DNA of 64,000 bases from the NCBI GenBank assembly GCA_000469685.2, contig LS997566.1, forward strand, positions 12,733,618-12,797,617. Direction: 5' to 3'. A model generated the notes under the pieces. That model was not told the DNA's origin and ran no database searches. It saw only the letters and a program-made list of their open reading frames with translations. Below are positions 12,082-23,506 of the stretch, piece by piece. Positions within the stretch are counted from its first letter, which is position 1, and every line of letters begins with the position of its first letter. The position numbers were made by a program, and so were the translations under genes. Origin of the DNA: Haemonchus contortus. Its lineage: Eukaryota > Nematoda > Chromadorea > Rhabditida > Trichostrongylidae.

Positions 12082-12154
12082 GTAAGCATTTCAGAGATGA
12101 ATGAAGAAAATACAGAAGTACGACAGAACACGCAGTCATAGGTTAATATTGAAG

Positions 12155-12315
12155 ATACGAGCAACTGGCTACTTGCCATCGCAATCCTCGTCGCTATGGC
12201 CTTGTTCTCCTTACTGGTCGTCGGATTCCGATTTATACTCCGAAAACGTTCATCACATGTGACAACTCATGCGGATGTGGAAAACGCTAAAACAGGCACC
12301 AATCAAAGTTACTAG
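12155..12315 (+). CDS. Exon 2 of membrane protein 2: transmembrane and tail
   Basis: Phase 1 entry after a 73-base intron gives Asp-Thr-Ser-Asn-Trp, then a membrane span at protein residues ~38-61. The basic stop-transfer LRKRSSH and a short hydrophilic tail ending NQSY follow; TAG is at 12313-12315. The acceptor (TATTGAAG) is weak. A rival pair, donor GTATCG after 12072 and acceptor CATAG ending 12140, also stays in frame and would change only the residues just before Asp-Thr-Ser. Confidence 0.6.
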
Positions 12316-12531
12316 ATTTCGATATCTTTTTGTTATCATTATTTCATAATGCTATTCTTTGCTTCACGGAAAGAGATGTTGTGGTACCCATCGTATCATG
12401 AACACTTCCCTTTTTTGAAGTAATGGCTTAGTGGCAGAGGCAGGAAAACGTGGTTTCTCTTACTTTCACATGAATGATAACATGATGTTGTTGCATATTC
12501 TCTTTTGAGAGAATTGAGCGAAATAAAACTT

Positions 12532-12537
12532 GATACG
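12532..12537 (+). terminator. PolyA signal of membrane protein gene 2
   Basis: AATAAA 217 bases downstream of the stop at 12315. Confidence 0.4.
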
Positions 12538-13838
12538 AATACAGCGCAATTCTACGCTGCCCTCGTTTCAAATTTGAACACCTCGCTCGTGAATAAGCCT
12601 TTATATTTCTGATTTTCTCGAAATTTTTTTAACCAAATTATTAGTATGTTCCACCTTCCTTCTTTTCGATTTTCTATTTTGCGACGTTTCCTTCGGATAT
12701 CAGTTGTAGTGGAGATATGGTAATAAGTTTGAAAGTTTGCGGTGAAATGTAAGACAGCGAAACACACCATTTTGTTTCAAGGAGATGGAACGTGTTTCAC
12801 AACCGTCTCCCGCCTTTGAAAAAAAGAGCAATGCTCACTGCAAAACGACTTAAAGTTAGTTATCCATTACAGCCTTCCTTCACAACCGTGAGGAAACCTT
12901 CTGTGTAATTTATCACAATAACCCTTCATTCAGAGGAACCTGTACTGACTGGCTAGAAGGGTTATAAAAGGCTGAGCTGATTCTGACACTTGTACACTAT
13001 TGTGCAATGAGCTGCATACTACGGCGTCTCTTTACTCCAAGAAACTAGGGCTCAATATTTCTTCCCCGAAAGCATTCAGGAAGAATTCAGAAATTCGTGC
13101 TAGCAGCTTTTCGGTGATTTCTGCGAACCCGAAAAACAGTGTTGATGAACAAGCGGCAAATTTGGAATAGCATGGTGTTTAAGAACCATACAGAATTATC
13201 GAGAGATGGAAGACAAAGAGGCTCTTGTTCAAAGAGTACCCCCTGCCTCATTACAGAGCTCAGCTTTCTAAGATATGTAATGGAATGGAATACTGCGAAA
13301 TCAAAAAGTTGGAAGCGGTAGGGGTTCCATGGGTTTCTTCATCATTGTAGCCAGAGAATAAGGGGTGAGGTGTGCATTCGTAGAAATCGCGTTCATTGAA
13401 ATTAGGTTTGAAAAGACGCAGTTGAAACTTCGGTGAGTGGTGGATCTTCAAGATGTCGACGAAACGGAGTGACAACAATCCTTTTACATCCTACTCACTG
13501 TTGAATGCTCCTCTGCTAAACATTAAAAAGTATGAAATTGAATCACCAGTGCTAGGGAATCTATTCCCGCCGTTGCGAATGGTGAAGACTGTTTCGCAGA
13601 GTCGAAGTATCGGTTCTACCGAAGTTGTATGCTCTTTCGAGCACTTGCAAAAAAGGAATGTCTTGTTGGAGTTGGTCTTCGAAATCTGTACAAACCCTCG
13701 AGACTTCTCTTCTCTCTGTACTAAGGACCTATTATCAGAAGCAAACCCTGAAGGCAATTGAAAATAGATGTTCGTGCGGTCTCAGTGCATTCAATCTTAA
13801 TGGCGTGTTGACCACAAGGCTCAATAGCCATTGTCGTG
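12538..13838. other. No supported gene
   Basis: Holds the 102-codon frame 13453-13761 (+) and antisense frames. None has convincing splice sites, motifs or a polyA signal. Confidence 0.3.
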
Positions 13839-14170
13839 ACCTTGGCGTGGGCTCCGGCTAGAAGATTGCATCGGCGGTGGAGCCCCGCAAAGTCGCGGCT
13901 GTGGGATTCCTGGTGCCCACCGCACCTGAGGGTTGTCAGGGTGCGCCTGCGAATGCTCGTGGTGTTTTACCTATATCCTGACGGGGGATGCGGTAGGGCC
14001 TTCCAGCCTTCTAGCCGAGCTGACGGTGGTTGATCGGGACGGAAGAGACGAATATCCGAGATCAGCGACTAACTGGTTGACGTCTGTGATGGAATGCCGG
14101 ATGACTTGTGCGGAGAAGCGAAAGAATGACAATGTGCAAGAAATGCGAAGTACCGATGTGGAACGATGAC
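13839..14170. repeat. GC-rich block, probably a dispersed element fragment
   Basis: Abruptly GC-rich against the flanks, with sharp edges and no clean reading frame. I suspect the untranslated 5' part of a non-LTR retroelement or another dispersed repeat, but no second copy lies in the window to prove it. Confidence 0.25.
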
Positions 14171-17095
14171 ACTATTTTCAAGTATACTTCATATACTCCA
14201 TATTACACGAAAAGGAAATAAGTATGCAACTCCACATGAACAAGGATGGGATTACCTGTAAACAGTGAAGCATGTTATATGAGATGGCTATTGTGATGCA
14301 ATTGTTGTACTAAGTAGTGCAAAGGTTAAACTAATCGATAACGAAAAGAATGCTTGTATATTAGTGCGAATTCAGGGCTAGAAGTTATGAAGCTGATCTG
14401 ATGATGGTACCCTGGCGTGATTGATCGTTAGCGAATTAGAATGTGGATAATGAGCGGCCTTGGTGCTCCTCGGGTGGCTTCATGGTAGCGGAGACGTCGG
14501 AACGCGCAGCCGACCGATGTGATGTAAGATGACGAACTAGCGTGTATTTGGTACTCTACCTTCTAGAGGCTCCGCTTGATTCAGATGTTAGCGCACCGCG
14601 GTCTACTCGCACCTTGTCCGTGGAGCAGCTTTGCTCGAGGCGTGAACATCACGACAGCCATCGTTTTGGGGTCTTTTGAGGTCTAATCGAAAACGAAAAT
14701 GGCGAGGTAGTCGGACGCAGCTTGCATCACTTACCCACTTATTATGTGTTCTTGTCTTCGCTTTACCAGCATTACCGTACGTCAACATACAAACTCATTT
14801 GTTTAAAAAGCAAGCTCCTGAAGGTCTCCTGAAATGTAGTTCATGCTGACAACGAACAGTAGTTCGAAATCACAGAGTCTCGGTGTACCTTCACGAAAAT
14901 GGGAGATCATGAAGAGGTACTTCTTAATAGTAATAGTTGACTTCTTGGATTCAGGTAGAGCATGCGCATGCACTCGCCCAGCTCTTCACAAGCTCCATCC
15001 TCTCGCAAGCTTTAATATAATTTCAAGGGATAATCAAATGATTGAGACTTACTGAGTTTTAAAAGGCGAAATGCTTCGCTTTTCGCTCATCACCATGGCT
15101 TTTTGGCAATGGAGAAGAATAGTTGGTTGCTCAAACCATTAAATCCACCCCAGCTCTTGGAGGGCTGAACGAGTTCTCGGTTACGGCTGCTTACAAATCA
15201 CTCAAGGACTTTCATGCTGTGCGGGAGCATAGGTGCTAGATTCTCCGAATCGGATTTGTTATCTGTTGTTGTTTCTACTCTCAATTACCATTTTATCTGC
15301 CGATTAAAACATTTTGTGTACCATGCCACCTCATTCCAGCTCTATGAACTCCACCTGTATTCCTCCAAGTCGACCACCAATTCATTGCCTGCTTTGCCGA
15401 ACGTCACCCTTTTCGGAGCCACTTTTTTGACTATTTTCGCCTGTAGGGGATGCTGTAATGGAACTGCGCAACTTGAGGAAGTAACACTGCCATTGCTGAG
15501 CTCTTGTACTCCATAAAGGGAAAGCGTTTCTCGTCATCGGTGTGGGGAGGTTCCTGGGTATGTCGTCGGTCTGACGACGGCAAGCGCTAACAAGTCGTTG
15601 AATAATGTTTTTCGACAACTTTTGGCTTTTGGTGCTTCTACAACCTTCTTCGTCTCCTTGTTCCTTTCTCGATAAATTCATCATCAGTTTCCAACCGCTT
15701 TCGAGGGAATACATGGTGAAGTTTCTTTCTCCTCGTGACACATATTTCTACAGCTTCGCCTGCTAGTCGAGATCCTAAAAACTGGGCTCTGTCCACCTTT
15801 GTCGAAATGAGCAGCTATAGCCACTGAATTGGAGGGGTCCATCCAAATTTTCTTGACAGTCGCTACAGACAACTATGGATGCTAGCCACCTCTTTACACT
15901 TCTGATGGTAATAATGGAATTACAATTAGAATTTTAGATCGAATGTAGTCTTCTTGATTTTTTTATTGTGTAAGCTCGAAAAACTTGAGAAAAGAGCATA
16001 AGAAAAGAAAGTGTCCCCACGTATGATTTAGTGTTTGGATGGGAGCAAAAAGTATTGCCTTCTTGGCAGGGATAATTGGAAAAGAGAGTATAAACATGTG
16101 ATAATTATCATTCAAGGAAATGGAAGCGGCGCAAACAATATGTCGGCTGGTTCGGATATCTGATGAGAAAAACATACGTCGCGAGAGAGTACTTCCCTCG
16201 CTTGTATTGTTTGTATTTTTATGACACTTGTATTATAATAGTTGACCATCTTAATCGTTTTCTATTTCTTAATCTTTTTTCTTATATCTTTTTCTCTCAT
16301 ATTCTTAATCCTTCTTCTCGCTTTCTCAAGAGAGTCATGAAAAGCATTTCTTCGGATTACCAGTGGATTTGTTCTGGTGAATTTGATATGTTCTGATTAG
16401 CAATAAATTTTTATAGGCTCACGCTTGTGAGCAATGATATCGACTTTCCAGGGTCGGAAGTCCGAGCAGCCTTCGAATCGTTTCCTGGTTTTATCTTCGA
16501 AGGAATTGTATTGAATAGAGCGAGTCCCAAAACGCATGTCAACGAATTGAAGCAAAGCAGCTTATTCATAGGAAATGTGTAAGACACACAGAGCGCTACA
16601 CAGGCTTGTGCCGAAGGTTTTTCCAGTCATACTTTTGAGTCATAACCTCTTTCCTACTGGATCTAATCATGCGAAATTCCAATGTGTACAGCACTGTGGT
16701 TTGTGAATATTGACCGCTATTATGCAATCTCATGTTCCCCATATCCCAAAGAGCATGAGCTAAAGATCAACTGGAGATGAGGGGGATATTGGTCCTTGAT
16801 TCATTGGTTCTTTCCTTTTTTATCTCTGAAGTGTGCGAGCGCTAATGTCGAACACTGTGAAGGAGAAAAAATGCATAAGGTGGAAAGAATTGCAGACGAT
16901 TCAGACCTCGCTTCCAGCGAAATCTACTACCGCACGAACGCCTTACTCACCCATATCAGAATTTCGCGCACTTTGCTACACTAAGAGAAAAGTTGAAAAA
17001 GCTGATGGGTGTAGCAAGAGCGTGGTCCTTCAAAAAGGGCAGGAATGTGGGTCGATGCAGGTACATGAAGTGTGAGCCTATAGATAAAGTTAAAG
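14171..17095. other. No supported gene
   Basis: Long stretch with only short overlapping frames, including 15382-15741 on the minus strand, whose low-complexity polar product has no recognisable domain. T-rich sequence at 16240-16330 explains a hydrophobic frame there. Confidence 0.3.
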
Positions 17096-17099
17096 GATG

Positions 17100-17385
17100 A
17101 AGTTTTTGGCGTTGATCAATCCCGTCTGAGGGATGCTCCCCCGCCCTCTACTTCCATTCAGAATACTATTGGCGTAATGAGTGCGTATGTGGCCTATACA
17201 ATGACTTGCGGTGACCAGCTGATGTACAAGTCAAAGCTTTTATCCTCCCAGACGAGTCATGGTTCCAATTCACTGACCTCGGATGGATGGAAGGCTTGGT
17301 TGGCCTAGGCGGGCATCCGGGATTCGAACCCCTGACGTGTGATATAGTGCACCCCTTGCTACTACACCACCTCCGTCCTGAGATT
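17100..17385 (-). repeat. tRNA-derived SINE, minus strand, near complete
   Basis: On the minus strand it begins with a tRNA-like head, GGAGGTGGTGTAGTAGCAAG, as pol III A box, and about 35 bases on has GGTTCGAATCC as B box. A body follows containing GGCCAACCAAGCCTTCCATC and GGATAAAAGCTTTGACTTGTAC, and it ends near GACGGGATTGATCAAC. Many related copies occur in this window. Confidence 0.7.
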
Positions 17386-18110
17386 ATAGATAGAACGATA
17401 ATTTGACAGATAGACCATTGCATGGTATTGATAAAATCCAGACCGATCACTTTTCTCGTCACTTCTCACAGACGTCGGAGTATCACGGCTAGCTTATGCA
17501 TCATGTGCCCTTCATGACCGAAGTGAACGAAGCTCATTCGTTCGGCCAGGCGTAGCTTTCCTGTAAAGAGGCGAGGTTGCTTCTGATATTGAGGTTACTG
17601 TATAGCTCATAAACATCCTAATTTACCTATAACGCGGTAAGTGTGGCTTCACGAAGCGAAAGTTGGATTAAGTAGGGAAGAATTGAGGTCGCTCAAACAC
17701 ACATGACTTGAGCTGATCTCCCTCATGGCAGGCATTGCAATCACGAAATGTATCGGTGACCACGAATTCATGAATTCTTCTCGACTGAGCCCGGAGGAAT
17801 CAAAACGGAAGGAAGACAGGGAGCACCTAGAATGATAACCTAGGAATAGAAACTGCAGCTTTCATCTCGACTTTATCAAAAGCCTTCTTCGAATTAAAGG
17901 ACGTGAAGCATAGTGCATCCTAGGCTCTAGCGGTGACGAAATGAGTGTTCTGGCTATGTGCATCTAAAGATTGGCAAGAAACTTCTGCGACAAAAAATTT
18001 GACTCTAAAAAAATTGGACTCGCTAAAAAATTGTATAAACAATGTGAACACGGTAACATGGGTAACAAACTACCAATGATAAGTCATTTTCTCACAATTA
18101 GATTACGAGT
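17386..18110. other. No gene; short shared word
   Basis: The segment 17695-17760 (ACACACATGACTTGAGCTGA, CTCATGGC, AATGTATCGGTG) is echoed at 48560-48625, suggesting a small dispersed repeat of unknown type. Confidence 0.25.
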
Positions 18111-18119
18111 GGACATGGG

Positions 18120-18400
18120 CACGCACGCAGACTATCGTAACATGGGTGTGTGTCGATTCGCGGCAAATTGCGCTGCGATATTCGGTGCGATTTGGACAAC
18201 TGCAGCGTTTATCGTTGGGCCCCAAATTCGAAGTAAAGTAGGTTAGTAGCATTGTCCGACCCTACTGAAGAACTCTACTTCAGTTTGTGCCGCGATGCAG
18301 GAGCAGTAGTTGTTTGAATCATTGCGAATTTTGCCGCGCAAGTTGCCGCGCGCACCTGGAATCGCACGAATCGTGCGCCCCTCTCGTAACATTACCGGCA
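18120..18400. repeat. GC-rich repeat, copy 2, with inverted arms
   Basis: The left arm (~18151-18200, CGCGGCAAATTGCGC) pairs imperfectly with the right arm (~18330-18385, GCCGCGCGCACCTGGAATCG). It also resembles the island at 7150-7430. This looks like an old foldback or MITE-type element. Confidence 0.35.
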
Positions 18401-18579
18401 GTAAATGGACAATAAGCGATTCGTGCCATCACTTTTTACTAGACATTGCTAGTGAAATAGGCGGGTATAGCGGATTAAATTATCAGCAACCTATTAGATG
18501 CTAGCACTGACCAGCAACCAACAGATTGCTGACCAACAATTGGTCAGCACTCTGTTGGTTTGCTTCACTACGGGGATGC

Positions 18580-19400
18580 TAGACTTTGAAGTAACGCAAG
18601 ATCGTCCCATAGCTTTTTGAGGTGTGAAGGGGCCCATTAAATATGAGTTGCTCAACTAAATAGCCACACAGCTGCCCCTTAACCCTATGAACTTCGGTAT
18701 TTGGCCAGTCCAGTACGTGGTAAGAGAAATACGCCCAAAAGCAATTTTTGGTTCCTAAACAAGGGCAGCGCACGTCGAATTTTCGCTTCAGACATCTCCC
18801 AAGAATTCATCTTACTCGCTTCGTTCCAGGTTGTTCATCAGCCGTACTCCCTGATTGTTGTCCCTTTTCATGACAATTGTTTGTAACGGAATCTTCTCAC
18901 CGACTCGAAAGGGAAGCGAACTTGTCCAGGTAAATGCTGGTTTCCTGAAATTTGCAGCACTCTCTCCATGCACTGAGAAACAGATTCTAGTTCGGTGGAT
19001 GGTCTAGATCATTGTAGAACTTTGGAAAGCAGTGACATCAGTCATGCAAACTTTTCATTCGAATATGACGTAAATTACTTCATTATGGAACTGTCTACCA
19101 GCTGTCTTCGTTGTCCATGGCGAGTAAGAGGACTGCTGGAACTGCGAATGACTACGGACGTTGTTTGTCAAAATGATAGATTCGAACAATTTTCTACCTT
19201 ACTGATTCCATTCCATTTCATGAGGCACAATTTGTAGCTCCTCAGTTGTTCTTCTGGGGCCAATCTGGGCGATGAAATCACTAACAATGATTTGGAGAAA
19301 TGCGGTCCTTTCTGCTTTCAGGCCACTGGCTTTGTGACGAGGACGCATTGAAAGTACAGGTAGCCACCTCCTTTGTAGCTGATCGTGCTTCAAACATTTG
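18580..19400 (-). pseudogene. RTE-like LINE fragment: endonuclease end
   Basis: Read on the minus strand, 19199-19393 gives SDFIAQIGPRRTTEELQI and then a Glu-Met-Glu-Trp-Asn stretch. Further 3' come FIILTNNVRSHSQFQ and VCMTDVTAFQSS. These line up in order with the C-terminal half of the apurinic-type endonuclease of nematode RTE LINEs (the GDFNAK..GPRR...H.G...N block and the last catalytic region). Stops and frameshifts show it is dead. Confidence 0.55.
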
Positions 19401-20290
19401 AGCAGCCTCTCCTAAGCTGTCGTACTCAGCGTGCCTATTTCCTATTTATGCATGGGTCCTATTTATATTGCTGTTCTTAGATCTGGGTACTTATGAGTAG
19501 TTTTTAATGTTCGGAACTGGAACGGACAATGGCCTTTTTCCATGAGAGGACCCGATCAGCCCCTTATGTACTTCTCAATCACTCGAATGTAAGCTATGGC
19601 TAAACTTATGTGCGGTACACCAACCGCAACTGCAGGCCACCCACACAAGCATGCATGGAGACTATTCTGGAGGTGACTCGCATCTTCAATTCTTTTCATT
19701 TCGATTGTGTGCATGGTAAAGCAGACATGAAGATCATATCCCGCAGAGTGTGCGCCAGCACATAATTTATGCCGAGTTTCCACTCCTCTTTGAATTGTGA
19801 TCACTACGCAATGGGAATGAAGTACTTGGGTTCTTCATTGTTTGGAGCATAAAAAAGCAATGCTCCTCCCTTATAGCGCCGTGAAAATCTTCGGGTCTTT
19901 TCGAGGTAGCTACAAATAAAATTTTAGAACCATTACTAACACAGATTATCCAGTTGCACTGTGATGATGTCACATTCCAGCAGAAATGTTGTCAGAAAAC
20001 TGGTACTTTCCCTGTTATGATAGAACAATGTGTAAAAAAAGCTATTGAATTTCAAATTTATTTTGTTCACTCAGGCAGTATACAAAGCCGATTTGACGTT
20101 ACAGGAGAATCAAACATTTTGTGTGCACCGTTGATACGGTCTGACGTTTCGTTTCCAAGTTTCTATATTTCTCTTCTCGACCTTTTCCCACCATCGAACC
20201 TTCACCATTTTCCGAATCTCGGACAGACGGCTCCTCTTCTAGTTATTCGATATTTCAGAACATTCGAAAGTTCTGGGTCCATTTTTTGTA
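19401..20290. other. No supported exon; upstream region of membrane protein gene 3
   Basis: The frame 19954-20343 (+) has no motif and is in a different frame from the supported exon at 20312. The LINE may continue into 19400-19900, but I could not read it there. Confidence 0.3.
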
Positions 20291-20311
20291 GCTTCACTTA
20301 TTTGACATGTC

Positions 20312-20390
20312 ATGGAGTCAGTTGCCGGAACATCCTCTTCTAGTCTAGGACTGAACAACGACCCCATTGGATCAACAAGTAACGCGCCAG
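20312..20390 (+). CDS. Exon 1 of small single-pass membrane protein 3
   Basis: ATG 20312 lies 21 bases behind an ATTTTTTGTAG acceptor (ends 20291). A TGA in the same frame just upstream (20303-20305) forces this start. It encodes 26 residues rich in Ser, Asn, Thr and Gly, with no signal peptide, and ends in phase 1 at a consensus GTAAGT donor. With the next exon this is the third copy of the plan at 2106 and 11985. Confidence 0.65.
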
Positions 20391-20459
20391 GTAAGTTATT
20401 CTAATGAGAATATGCTATGAGGTTCAAAATCCAAACTAAGGCGTTCCCTAACTTTCCAG

Positions 20460-20621
20460 ATTATACAGATTCCTGGAACTGGGTTCTTGCCCTAACAGTG
20501 CTTCTCGTTTTCGCCGTTATCGCCCTACTATGCGTTTGCCTGAGATCACGTTTGCTGAAGTATTTAGCACGGCTCAGGGAACAGGAGGAAGCGAAAAAAG
20601 CGGCATTACGTGTCGGACAAA
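20460..20621 (+). CDS. Exon 2 of membrane protein 3: transmembrane exon
   Basis: A 69-base intron precedes it, with acceptor ACTTTCCAG and phase 1 entry. It opens with Asp-Tyr-Thr-Asp-Ser-Trp-Asn-Trp, then a span at protein residues ~35-54. A basic stop-transfer (RSRLLKYLARLRE) and a charged helical stretch rich in Glu, Ala and Lys follow. The likely donor is GTAAAC after 20621 (phase 1). Unspliced, the frame would run on to TAG 20728. The 3' end of the gene is unresolved. Confidence 0.6.
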
Positions 20622-21251
20622 GTAAACTATCATTTCGAATATCATTTTTGTCAGATTTAATGGCCCATGTCCTAGTGTTCACGAACGGATTTCGGGGCGT
20701 TACGATTATATATGCGCAACAAACATAGATAGATCTAGTAGCGCTCAGATTATCGCTGTACGCAGGTGCTCTAGACAAACGATAGTCTATAGGGTGCAGT
20801 ACCCAGCCATCGAATAAGGCACACAAAAAATGGTTATAATAGTGCCAACATGTTACTGGAGAATCATATTTCAGTACGTTAGTTCCTGAGAAAATAGCAT
20901 AAGTTTCTGAGATATTAGCTCGTGTCGGGAACAGCATTGACTGTTTTCTGTAAAAAACATTCCTGTTACTGATCGAGGAGCGTTTTGCTGCTCTTTGGCG
21001 AGCCCCATTTTTCAGCACATAGTAAGATGATGTGGCCTGAAATCTATCAAGCACGAGTTGTCAAAAACGATGTTCTTCACATGGAACCCTTTCACAGAGA
21101 TTACCTCTTTTCGTAATGTCCTTGAAGTTCGCAAAATCAGTACGTGTTAGTACACCTGATCTTTTATGAAAGGTTAATGATAATGCCTCTCGCCCGAGGA
21201 TTTACCAGGGTTTTCACAGAAGAGATAGAGTTCGAGAAATGGACTTGAATA

Positions 21252-22518
21252 CAGGGTGCGCCATAAATATGGTAACAACTTTTCGGATGTGCGTAATTTC
21301 CTTGTTTGGCGAGTTTCTCCAAAACTGTACCTCCCCTTATGTTCATGATATACCTTAGCCAACATATGTACTTTGTTACCCTCGCCTCGTCAAATTCCGA
21401 AAAATGGTGGAGCCTCGCAGACAACCACCGACCGTTCCGCTTTTGCGCGCATTTGGTGAATCCTTCCCCGGGATCGTTCCTCAATTCAACTTTCCCCACA
21501 TTACAGCCTCTTGAATCGTGTAGCGTAGACAGGTTAAAAACAAATCTCGAAATGGTCGTCTTCTCTCTTATACGACCCTTTTTCCGAAGTCATTTTCTTG
21601 GAAAGGAGTATGATGCAGAACATGCAGAAACACGTGAAAAATGACAGATGATTTGTTTGTATGTTCTTCTCAGAGGATAGACTCTACCATGAGTAAATAC
21701 AATTGTATCCAAACAGGATTCGAAAGCCTTATAAGCATTTTGACGAGAGGAAGTTGAAAAGAAAGAACATTTGCTACGCGCCACTTGCGCGCGGCACGCG
21801 CTTAGACAGACTTTTTTCTCACCAAAGAGTGATTAGCGTGGAAGAAATGTTGAGATCTCAAAGTACACGTATAGTTCCCACTACGAGTGCTGAAGCCGAT
21901 GAGAAAAGTCAGATCGCCTCTCATAGCCATTTTCTCTCTTTTATGATAGTTTGGGCTAGAATCCCTACCATCACAGCGATATCGCAATTTTTGTTCAAGA
22001 AAAGTACAAAGCTTAATCCGATCCTCTTATAAAGGGTTCTTCTGGAAGGATGCAGCTAAGGGTCAAAGATTTTTCTAATGGTACGACTTGAAAACTGCGT
22101 CGCACTTGCTCACGAATGGGAAAAGACCAAGACTGGTGGTGAGGAAATGTTTGCGACTTAATCCCAGCTTGCAATCTTCCTACGAATTTCCCGGACCACA
22201 ATGTGATGGGTCGCCGGATAAAGTCCATGCTAGAGAGGAAAGCCTGCGCTTCAAAACGCACCACCGCTGCTGCTCCCAAGAAATCACTGAAAAAAGCCTG
22301 GGCTGGACTTTTCCAAGAAACTCTGCGTGCCACTGTCGATGAGTAGCCTTAGAATCTTTGAGCTATAATTAGTACAGGAAATAGTTATAAAGATGGCGGT
22401 GGGTTCGTTTTGTAGATGTGATGCACAGTAAATAATACACCAAAATTGGTTATGTTTCAACATGAACTACGGTTTCTAGAGGCCAATATTTTTGTTACCA
22501 TATTTATGGCGCACCCTG
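21252..22518. mobile_element. Tc1/mariner-like transposon with CAGGGTG ends, dead
   Basis: Perfect inverted ends CAGGGTGCGCCATAAATATG and on (about 27 bases), flanked by TA at 21250-21251 and 22519-22520. Length 1267 bases. No intact transposase is readable, and frames on both strands are broken. The ends are clearly related to those of the element at 45576-48100. It lies within or just 3' of membrane protein gene 3. Confidence 0.75.
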
Positions 22519-23313
22519 TATGTAGGTGCGAGTGATGTTCTTACGAAACGCTGGTAATCCTATTCTGTCCTAAACGAGGATCGCTAACATTACCATAAAT
22601 CCGATAAAACTTGCAAACTGCACGTGGTCTTCTACGAAGGTTGATGACACTGACCTTTTTGCCCATAGATTGACCATTGAACTAGAAAGTTTTCAGAACT
22701 TTATATCTCGGGTCTTATCTGAACTACAATAAAAGTACTATAATAAAAACAGATTATCTCTCCTCCACAGTCTCCACAGCGACCCGAAGTGTCTTTAGAG
22801 ATTACAATATTCTTGTGTCGTGCGAGGTGTTTGGATGGTACGGTTAACCACTTTAGCGGCCTAACGTACGCTCTTCGTCGTCTTCTTCAGAGGCCAAAAT
22901 GCAAATTGAGATGGTTTGCACGTTATCCAAAAGGCGCAGTATTCCCTTTTAGCGAAGGGGACGCCAAATTTAAAACATACAGTTTGAGGCTTTACTCACC
23001 AGATTTCTATCCACACTTTGCTACCTCCTTTAAACTCATGATAAGGAAGTGCACGTCATAAGGCTACCGAGTCACAACTCGAAGTGTGATATAGGAGCGC
23101 TCAAAATTGCTCCCTCGAAATGTTTGAAGTTTTACATCTTCGTGGGTTCTATCTAAATGACTGGATTTTCACTAATTGTTTTTTATACGGATATATCAGC
23201 ATTGGTCACCTACATCTCATTGAATCAGATTTCGCAAAAGCTTTACATACAATGAACCTCAACAGGAACGAAGTGAGATGAGAGAACGACAAAATTCAGT
23301 GATTTTATTTCAG

Positions 23314-23506
23314 GGATCGCATCCTTCTACCAATCGAATTCCAGATGACTTCAAAGTCGCCGCGATTCTTATTCTATAGGAAAACCACCAGCGATATTCA
23401 TCCTGTGGATATAAGCTCAGGTAATCAAGATTATTTTCAAGATGGCATCGCTGGGGCTACTGTACCAAGCGAAGATGGTTTTGTGAAGCACAAATCAGTG
23501 CTCTAA
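23314..23506 (+). CDS. Possible terminal exon of membrane protein gene 3
   Basis: Behind a GATTTTATTTCAG acceptor a 64-codon frame (phase 2) runs to TAA 23504-23506. The product is hydrophilic and Ser/Asp rich, like a cytoplasmic tail, ending HKSVL. Exon 2 leaves phase 1, so an unseen exon would have to lie between. Entered in phase 1 the same acceptor gives only an 11-residue tail (RIASFYQSNSR). Neither version has an AATAAA close behind. Confidence 0.28.

Noticed and set aside
17310..17380. Possible tRNA gene (B box, cloverleaf-like head)
   Set aside because: The same head with the same non-tRNA body occurs at many sites, so it is a SINE. No copy is a free-standing tRNA.
20461..21054. 197-codon minus-strand open frame, the longest in the window
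   Set aside because: Its 3' third is antisense to the well-supported transmembrane exon at 20460-20621. The product has no domain, and one frame of this length is about what chance gives in 64 kb over six frames.
23418..23438. Apparent 21-base intron (GTAATC...TTCAAG) inside the candidate exon at 23314
   Set aside because: Too short for a real intron, and the frame is open straight through it.
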